This document shows positions 56,285-64,000 of a stretch of DNA of 64,000 nt, one piece after another. Both the position numbers and the translations under genes were made by a program. How positions within the stretch are numbered: position 1 is the stretch's first letter; every line of letters starts with the position of its first letter. The DNA comes from Hydrangea macrophylla (taxonomy: Eukaryota > Streptophyta > Magnoliopsida > Cornales > Hydrangeaceae), in the NCBI GenBank assembly GCA_033977485.1, contig CM066994.1:42247155-42311154 (forward strand), given 5' to 3'. The notes beneath the pieces are model-generated. The model was not told the origin of the DNA, searched no databases, and saw nothing but the letters and a program-made list of their open reading frames with translations.

Positions 56285-59200
56285 TGAAGGAGAAATTAAG
56301 AAACCAATTTTAAGAGCTATTGTTCTCCAAAATCAGAGATTTCTACGTTAGGAGATTATGGAATGAGAGGAGAAGGAGCTCAGTGGGACTAAAACACCCC
56401 CTCTCATTTTATCATAGATAGGTCTCTAGTCACCATCATTTTATTTAAATTAAAAACTCATGTGTGTTCCAAACGATACATAGATATAATTATACATAGC
56501 ATAAGCAATTTGAAAGGTGTAAGATTTCTAAAAAAAGGCATCCAAAACCATATAAGTTCAAGTAGCACACAATATGACATGCAATAGGGAACGAGAAGCT
56601 CACCGGGATCCGGCTGCGATAAGGAAACGTGCAATGCATGCAACAAATGGAAAACCTAGCTAGGAAAAGGTCTCTTAATCATATAAACACAAAGGAGAAC
56701 CATAATCTAAGGTGTCGCGCGTGGAAGTTGTGACATTCGATAAAATAACCAAAGCTAAATAAATGGGTAGAAAGCTGAGAAATCGTACATCGATGGCGCT
56801 AAAAAACAAGGGTTCGTCCACATAGATAGATACATATCGTAATAAAAATTCACCTGGACTTAATGGAGAGGAATAACGAAGCCTTGAATCCTTTCTTGTC
56901 ATGGAAGCTGCAATGCTTCTATGGATATACGAGTCTCAACGGGAAGATCAAAAGAGACGTTAACCTAGAGCCAACGTAATGTCAACATAGAAGTGACATG
57001 ACATCAACCTGATCTGAAAGAATTCTTAACTTTGTCAATGATTTCAATTCATCACCATAATCAATGCTCTAACATTCCTAGAATATAAGTTCATCCTATA
57101 TGCATGATAATGGAAGTGCATGGAAACAAATATGACATGAATCACTGGAATTAGATCATTTAACCTCTGGATTTGGACTTAATAATTCATAATTAAAACA
57201 TAGTTTAAGCCTTAAGGCCTTGAGAAATCATTAGGATCCAAATTTGAGAAGTTTATCAAGTCAACCTCAGTGACACTAATATTTCAGAACATAAACAAGA
57301 AATTAAAACAAATTATAAAACACATGTTCCTATGGTTTGATCTGGATGAAATTCACACATAACATGCTAAACTGAGTCTATTTTCTAATTTAAAAGGAAA
57401 ATCCAAGATCGCATGGCTAGATCTCCGGAAATTGGACCTGGATCAGACATCACTCAGATTCTAACAACTCTCTGTCCACTGATTTTGTATGATTTATTAA
57501 AAATAGCATATTAATCCAAAACCACTAAAATTTCTCAGAGAATTCAACTAATTCATTGAAGTTCATAAGAAAATTAATTTGAGAGCAAAACAACTTTATC
57601 AAGGTTCTGATCCATTCATTTCAAAATGGATTCACTGTTTTGGAAATTTGGAGAGAGAGCTATCCTCTTAGAACATCACCAATCAAACCATGTTAACATG
57701 GTAATTGGAGAAAACCAAAAATTGCACTGGTAGATCTATGTATTAGAAACACGTTCCAATTGGTCTCATCTAAATCGAACGGATCATGAATTTATAGAAA
57801 ATCGTTGATCACAAATCGTCATTAGGATCACAACACCATTGATGAATTTGGTGTTCATGGGTATATCATGTTTGATTCATAATTCTGTGAAGAATTAAGA
57901 TCTAACATGATAATAATCAACAAAATGACATCTACTTGATCTAGAATTCCATGGATTTGGCCTCTTAGAGACCCCATCATAGACCTCATGAGAGATCTAG
58001 AAATAGGTCCTAGAGGGCTTACTCAGTCTCTTAGGATGAACATAGATCTTTGGATTTGAGAACTCAAATAAGAAATTAAGTAGATCTATATCTAAATCCT
58101 CTCACAAACACATGATCCTTGAGAATTTAGACCCAATTCTCATAGAAATTCAATGAAACATAGGGGTTTCATAAACTTCAAGAGGATGAAGATATATGGG
58201 TGATAATCTATGGGGTTAGGTCCACCCAATTCACATAGAAATGACTTAGATCAACTCAAACTCCCATGTAAACAACAAATTACAGAGAATCCAAGGATCC
58301 AACCTCTAGGAATTCAAATGAAACATTGAAGGTTTCATGAACCCCAAGAGAAGAGTATGAGAGAGAAGAGATACTTCAACTCAAATTTGGATGACCTATG
58401 GTTTAATTCATATTGAAAACATATTTTACGGAGATCAAATGATGATCCAAATCAAAATTAACAATTCATGAGGATTCAATCACAATTCATTGATGTGGTG
58501 TGTAGAGAAAGGAATGAGAGGTAGACTTTGAAAAATGTGTAAAATCCTAAATCTAAGTAGGAATTGTGATTGAAACAAGTATAGAAACAAGGATTTAACC
58601 TCTGGAAGCACTCAGAATTTGATTGGTTTGAAGAGATTGAAGCTTTCATCTTCTTCTTCTTCCTTGAACCTTCAAGGTCCTTCAATGGTAACTTGATGAA
58701 TTGGGTGATTTGGGTAGCTTTCTATGGGGTTTAGGTGTTTCTCTGTGTATATCTCTCTAATAACTCACTCAATTTCGAAATTCAGATCCTCTCTCTCAGC
58801 TTCAAGTATCTCCTCTTCACAAATGAGAGAAAATGGGTTTTTGTAAACTTTGGTTCTCTTGGGGGTAAGATAAGGAAAGTCATGTAAATTTGGGGTGGTG
58901 GGAGCATGGTTTGTATGACATAATAGTAGTAAACATGTACACAAAAAAGGGCATCGTTTGGGCATAACAAAGTCAAATAAAAATGTGCTTTTGCCCAGGT
59001 GGGGCACTCAAAGTGATGAACCAGCGCTCAGTGAGTGCCACAACAACACTAGTTGACTACCGTTCGGGCACTCTGACTGTTGCTGCAAGGCATATTCAAC
59101 ACTATTAACAGCAACTCAGCACCTTAATTCCATTTCGTTGCATAGCAGATTCAGCACTATTCACAGCAACTCAACACCTTAATTCCATTTCATGTCATTT

Positions 59201-59921
59201 AAGCAAATATTTAATTAAGACATCAAAATGTAACGAAGGAAATACCCCCTATTTGGATTCAATAAAAATATTTAAAAATCAAAATCCTTAAGGGAAAAAA
59301 ATCAACTTTCCCTCCAAAGGCAAAATATCGATTTTCTGCACCATTCTTCTTAAAAACATTTCGATTTCACCATGATTCCTTTCACTTAAAAATTTTAAAA
59401 ATCATTTTTAGCATAAGGAAGTCCCAATGAATAATTACCAGGACTTTCATCTCGAAATTCGAAAAATTTTACGACTGACCCTCTTTGACACGTTGACTTC
59501 TCACTGGTCAATTGTTGACTTTTGTTGAATTTTTCGGGGTTCATGCCAAATTTCTCTCCTTTTGAAAATGGTTTTAAGATGCTCTGAGAACGATGTCGTA
59601 TTTCTATATGTGTTCAAAACTCATAGTCTACAAGGTGACGGGTAAAAGTGAATTTTGGTCTTTTTGGCTGAAAAGGGCAATTTTGGATCGAAATTCTTCT
59701 TAGAAAAGAGTCAGATTGATATTTATTATGGTGCTCTGAGTAAGGGTGTGAAGAAAAACTCAGTCGATAAGTGGCCCATAGTCCAAGCCGAAAAATGATA
59801 GGCCTTTAAGCATGAGATAAGGCCAGCTCGGTCTTAGGCGCTAGCACCCTTGGGTGTGGCCTGGGTCTATCTCTTGAAGCCCAAGGTCCACATAGAAAGC
59901 CCAATTAGAAACTTCCCAACA
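56285..59921 (-). mobile_element. Long Ogre/Tat-like LTR (minus orientation)
   Basis: Read on the minus strand it begins TGTTGGGAAGTTTC at 59921 and ends CTCCTTCA at 56285, giving about 3.6 kb. Multi-kilobase LTRs are a feature of Ogre-type Tat elements, and a primer-site-like sequence follows the end. The whole stretch is non-coding, with repeated GATCTAG / CTAGATC and ATTCATTG phrases but no gene. I found no second LTR, so this is a 5' LTR with deleted interior or an LTR-only remnant. The boundaries rest on TG...CA and primer-site logic. Confidence 0.5.
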
Positions 59922-60850
59922 ATAAAAAATTTGACCCTTTTTAAGAATTAAATTTAACTGTTAAAAATTATAAGTTGAAGTATTCAAAGTTATTTATATT
60001 TCATGGATAAATTTTATGGTTACAATGCAATAATACAAGGAGTAGGGTTTTCATATATTTCCAGCCTAAATGCTTTAACAGTGGAACTACATTTAATTAC
60101 AATGGGGACCAACGAATTCTACGTCATAATCACTTTTTTCTAGTTGCTCTTAATAAAAGGTAATTTTTATGGGGATCCTATGGTTGAGCCTGACTGGCCC
60201 CGCTCGAACCGGACCCGAAAGAGAGACCTGACACTATCAGCCCAACCCAAACTTGCCCAATCTCGATCAATGCCGTGCCATTCTGACATAGAGTCACCAT
60301 CCTCGGGATATTCGATAAATATTAGATTGTCAGACTACCCTGCTCTATCAGGGTATCCTCTATCGCACTATTCGCCTTTTTGTCTGTGCTTATGCTTACG
60401 TGATTTTGATCATGATTGTAGATCTGCTTAAAAGTAGAACTGCTTAACATGCAATTGCTCAAATATAAAGAGAATCGTGAAAAGCCCAGCACCCTTCCCA
60501 ACCTATTTAATACGAACACAGATTTGCCCTACAAAATCACAGATCTTTTATCGCGATTTGGGTAAACAAGCATCTACGAACTGTGTTTGGAGCCCAAATC
60601 TGCATTTCTAACTCATAAATCGCAAAGACAAACATATTCTACACTGTGAGTCACCCATATGGCCTTTGTTATGGAATGAAGATAGACAGCCAAAAGGCTA
60701 AAAGTAAGTTCAAGACTATATACATAAATTATATTCAAAATTTCACTAGTATCTAATCATAAATTACCTTATTGCCCACGACTTGGTAAAGATTTTTCTT
60801 GTCAATTTTAAAATGAAAGAACACAATGCAAGACTATACATAAATATTTA
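59922..60850. other. No recognised gene
   Basis: A 95-codon plus-strand frame (60144-60431), slightly GC-richer, includes DWPRSNRTRKRD but matches no family I know. The remainder is AT-rich. It could be debris of the neighbouring retroelements. Confidence 0.4.
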
Positions 60851-61641
60851 AGGAACAGGATGAAACACATGCATAAGGCTTCTTGAGATGGACTATTATG
60901 TCTGTAGAATACCAAGAGATTGAAAAACAAATGCAATGCATATCATACCACGTTTACATATTTATTCATAAAAATGGGGAAATTAGAAGATGGGGAAGGC
61001 AGTGGAATAATGCTATGCTTTCTGAATTTTGAATTCCAAATTGGTCCCCAAATGCTTTTTTAGTTGTACAATGTGCTCACAACATGTGGTATAACTGACA
61101 AAGCATTTGAAAAATAATTTAGGATTCAAATATGGAAAGCATAGCACTATTCCTCTTACTAGGAGAAAGAGAAGTGAAACATAAAATTATGCAATTAGCT
61201 AATTCAAATAGATACAGTAGTATACTATAAAATGACTTCACTTTCTTCACCGGGGCCTTGACCAGTGCCTTAATCATCGTTTGAATTTGATAGACAAATC
61301 AAACAAACGGAATGAATGTATAATTTAAGTGCATATCTAAATTATGCATAGAATAATTTTTTAAAAAAAATAATAATAAAAGGAAAAAAACTTTATCACC
61401 TTGGCTTTGCTTCTAAGGTCCAAGGCAGATCGATCCACCGCCCCTGTAAATAATCAACACCACATACTTGTCAAAGATCTGAAAGCAAATTTTTTTTAAA
61501 AAAAAAGGTCTTTGATTCTTACTTTTCCAATTTTCAGAAACAAACTAACAAAAAGAGTAAAAGACTGAAGTAATCAAGATTTTAAACTGGGAAAAAAAAA
61601 CCTAGAAGTAGTTTAGACTATAGTCTATAAGTTTGAAAGAT
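60851..61641. repeat. Duplicated segment, copy 2
   Basis: Counterpart of 15515-16308. Here the sequence continues uninterrupted past GTTTGAAAGATA into TCTACATATG. The match includes the minus-strand exon-like stretch (about 61400-61483) preceded by TTTGCTTTCAG. Differences are mainly single bases and homopolymer lengths. Confidence 0.9.
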
Positions 61642-61882
61642 ACTTTGTGTCTACATATGTATATATGGATTAAAGCATTAATCGAAAGTTGGATGAACAG
61701 ATACAAATTGAACATCGAATCAGCATATGAGAAAAAAACCAGACAAAGATAAAGCAGTAGTTAGAAACAAATCCAAAGCACCCAAAGTTCTGACTTGAAT
61801 TAATTAAGTTATGTTTCAATGCAATAAAAGATCCATGGGAAGTTGGGAACTATATTAAAATTATACATACATATATATATAT
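61642..61882. other. Unique AT-rich spacer between duplicated segment and LTR
   Basis: No gene. It ends in a (TA)n run directly before the LTR start at 61883. It presumably shows what follows the duplicated segment when no LTR is inserted at its edge. Confidence 0.5.
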
Positions 61883-63562
61883 TGTAGGTAATGGTTAACA
61901 ACTCACTAAGTTTGACCAACACATGTTAACGACGACTCCAAGTGTATTCAATATCGTCACCAAGTGATGGGCCCCGCTATACCCAACCCACATGTCTACC
62001 CGAACTCACTCAGAGCAGCTCACTCCAAAGCCCACCCAGAGCAGTCACCTGAGGCCCACTACGACTGAGCCCACCTAAACAAAGTGAAGAAAAGCAAAAT
62101 GGGCCCAGTCCACCTACTGCCCTCTCCACTCGTTACACCACCACCCATTAGACACGTGGATGTCGTTTAAATCCATCGATCGCTAGTCAAAGCCATGACG
62201 TCGAATGACCATCCCTGTCATCATTCATCCGTGTCATCCATTAAGCCATGGCGTCGAATGACCACTCACCACAAATCAACCATTGCTTGTAGTCACCACT
62301 TGCTCTCAAGCCAGCTTACAAGGAATCTCTCCTCCGCACCCAATGAACACTTCATTACAACACAAACGCACATTCACAGGTGGATTTCTCACCCTTGGTC
62401 AGGAAGCAGTACCAAGGGTGGCAATGACCACTGGGAACTTGAGAGTTCATGGTTCGGTGGCTAGAACCAGGGGTAACTCCCTATCTCAACACCTCACAGG
62501 CTGGATAGGGTTGGTCCCAAAGAGAAAGAAAGACATGTGACCACCAATCACGTGCCCTACCCCTTTAACCTCCCAACCAATTAGAAAAGCCCATATCCTA
62601 GCAACCAGCTGAAACCTTTGACTCTCACCCTGCCCAGTCACTCCAACCTCGCTGAGTATTCTGCGAACCAATAGAAGGGTCTCGATATCCTCTATGCTTA
62701 GGGGTCTGCACCAATGGCTTTAGCTTCGGTACTCACCCTTGCTTAGCCCTCTAGAGGCCACAACAGTATGATCTCGAGAGCCTCCATGCTTAATCTTCTG
62801 CACCAATAAAACCATCTCGTTCCCAGTGACAATACATTTCGACGAACCAATAAGAAAAGCCTTGACACCTTGCCCCTTCGCTGCATCTTCTGCACCTATA
62901 GAACTCCTTCACTTTGTCTCCCTCTCTTTGACCAACCAATGGCATCGGCTCACCCTCACAATGACAATATGACAATACCTCGTCTCACCTCCCCAATACA
63001 TCGACTTGTCCGCATCTCCATTTAATAATGCCAACTACCTTAAAAACATACGCATTTAAGTCCCTACCTACCTCAGACAGGGCAACCACTCCAAAGATGC
63101 CAACTCAGCCACCCCAGCTGTGCCAAGAACCTCACAAACCCTGTATAAATACCAACCTCATTCAATACATCCAACAACCCGAGCTCAACCCAGAATTTAA
63201 GCTTTAACCCAGTCTTAAGCTACGATTCTAAGCACTTAAGACACTTATCGACCTTCCCCTACCTCTCCTTTGCCCTCACAGAATAGCTCCCTTCCATACA
63301 CCAGTCTCCAATCGAGCGCCAACCCTTTACTGCTTTCTCTCTCTCTTATTTGGGGCTACTCTGGTTCTCACTCGAGCCATACGCTCTCCAAGTCCCACCA
63401 TCGGTTATTTACATATATTTATATATTATCATTATCATTATCTTACCAAACTCTCACTCTTACTTTCCATCGCACATCACTTGTTGCTCCACTTGGCACT
63501 AACCAGCTTACGTGTTATACCACCCCTCATATATCATCCACATCGGATAAAGAACTCACACA
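61883..63562 (+). mobile_element. 5' LTR of a plus-oriented Tat-like element
   Basis: About 1,680 bp, from TGTAGGTAATGGTTAACAAC to GAACTCACACA, followed by a primer-binding site and gag. A TATA box, CTGTATAAATACC, is at about 63141-63153. It shares start, TATA region and 3' end with the minus-oriented LTR at 16309-18074, with insertions and substitutions. The element continues beyond the window. Confidence 0.82.
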
Positions 63563-63565
63563 TTT

Positions 63566-63582
63566 TGGCGACCACAGTGGGA
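63566..63582 (+). other. Primer-binding site of the plus-oriented Tat-like element
   Basis: TGGCGACCACAGTGGGA begins three bases after the LTR end. The TGGCGACCAC type is usual in gypsy/Tat elements. It confirms 61883-63562 as a 5' LTR. Confidence 0.75.
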
Positions 63583-63597
63583 GGTATACTCGAAAAC

Positions 63598-64000
63598 ATG
63601 GTTAGCGAGCGAGAGCAACAACCCCCCAAGAGTAGGGCTGGATGCCCCAAAAAGTCCAAGGCCCAACCTACAGGGTCAAATGTCAACCCGCTAAGCATCA
63701 ATCCCAGCAGGGAGGAGCCTGCCCAGTCTCAAACTCAAGATTCGCGTGGATCCGTCGCTGCAGATGTCGAACTCGATATTCTGCGACGACTTTAACAGAT
63801 GGAGGGACAGCAAAAGCATCTCCAAAAGCTCGAGGAACAAAATCGCCTCATCATTGAGACTTTGGCAGCCATGGCTCAGAAAGGACCACCACCTGCCCCA
63901 AACGGCACCTCTGGACTGGATAACATCATCAGGACATCGGTTAACATATCCGATGTCAACAATCAACACCACACGCCAGTAAAGGAATCAACACCTACCA
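63598..64000 (+). pseudogene. gag: gag N-terminus of the Tat-like element, with in-frame stop; runs off the window
   Basis: ATG at 63598, 35 bases after the LTR, opens a frame rich in Ser, Pro and Gln. A TAA at 63793-63795 interrupts it, but the same frame then stays open to the window end, through a Gln/Glu/Leu-rich coiled-coil-like stretch (KHLQKLEEQNRLIIETLAAM) and a Pro-rich PPPAPNG linker. This is the usual N-terminal layout of Tat gag proteins, ahead of the capsid domain. The stop sits between two Leu/Gln-rich runs, consistent with a single-base change of a glutamine codon. The copy therefore looks inactivated, though later parts are not visible. Confidence 0.7.

Overview
This window looks like a repeat-rich intergenic stretch of a flowering-plant (most likely woody eudicot) nuclear chromosome. 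The DNA is AT-rich with long homopolymers and (CT)n/(TA)n tracts. The one convincing host gene is an intronless plant-type ELO fatty-acid elongase. Nearly everything else is a stack of plant transposon families: MULE, hAT, CACTA, Helitron, Tat-lineage Ty3/gypsy, copia/TRIM and fold-back MITEs. I cannot name the species.

Layout. 1-4800: MITEs, a 1.8-kb non-autonomous MULE (1419-3215, 9-bp target duplication) and one copy of a dispersed repeat. 4800-5500: pyrimidine-rich DNA. 5955-6770 (minus): the ELO gene. 7712-8244: a hAT element with 8-bp target duplication. 8245-12750: small inverted-repeat elements. 12754-15062: a Helitron with an internal 465-bp tandem duplication. 15515-16308: copy 1 of a duplicated segment, ending where a minus-oriented Tat-type LTR starts (16309-18074). 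18075-21560: that element's 3' region, ending in a 77-bp minisatellite. 21608-23208 (minus): relic of a second Tat element's antisense gene.

23896-29885: a CACTA-type element, 3' end not found, carrying exon fragments of three unrelated host genes in one orientation (homomeric acetyl-CoA carboxylase, APS kinase, NAD-dependent isocitrate dehydrogenase). 29886-31794: retroelement-like debris with GC-rich repeats. 32727-46521: a second CACTA element with perfect termini and 3-bp target duplications. A complete 9.65-kb Tat-lineage retrotransposon (36787-46437; two 619-bp LTRs; 5-bp target duplication) is inserted in its subterminal repeats. Its gag and pol are broken by stops, frameshifts and catalytic-residue changes. 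Between pol and the 3' LTR it carries a four-exon gene on the opposite strand with its own TATA box and consensus splice sites, ending tail-to-tail with pol.

46522-64000: MITEs, copy 2 of the dispersed repeat with a datable MITE insertion, a copia-type LTR with primer-binding site, a three-LTR TRIM (54826-55385), a long Ogre-like LTR (56285-59921, minus), copy 2 of the duplicated segment, and the 5' LTR plus gag start of a plus-oriented Tat element that runs off the window and belongs to the same family as the LTR at 16309.

The parts most worth a second look are the multi-gene-capturing CACTA element, the spliced antisense gene of the Tat elements, and the duplicated segment whose end coincides with an LTR insertion.
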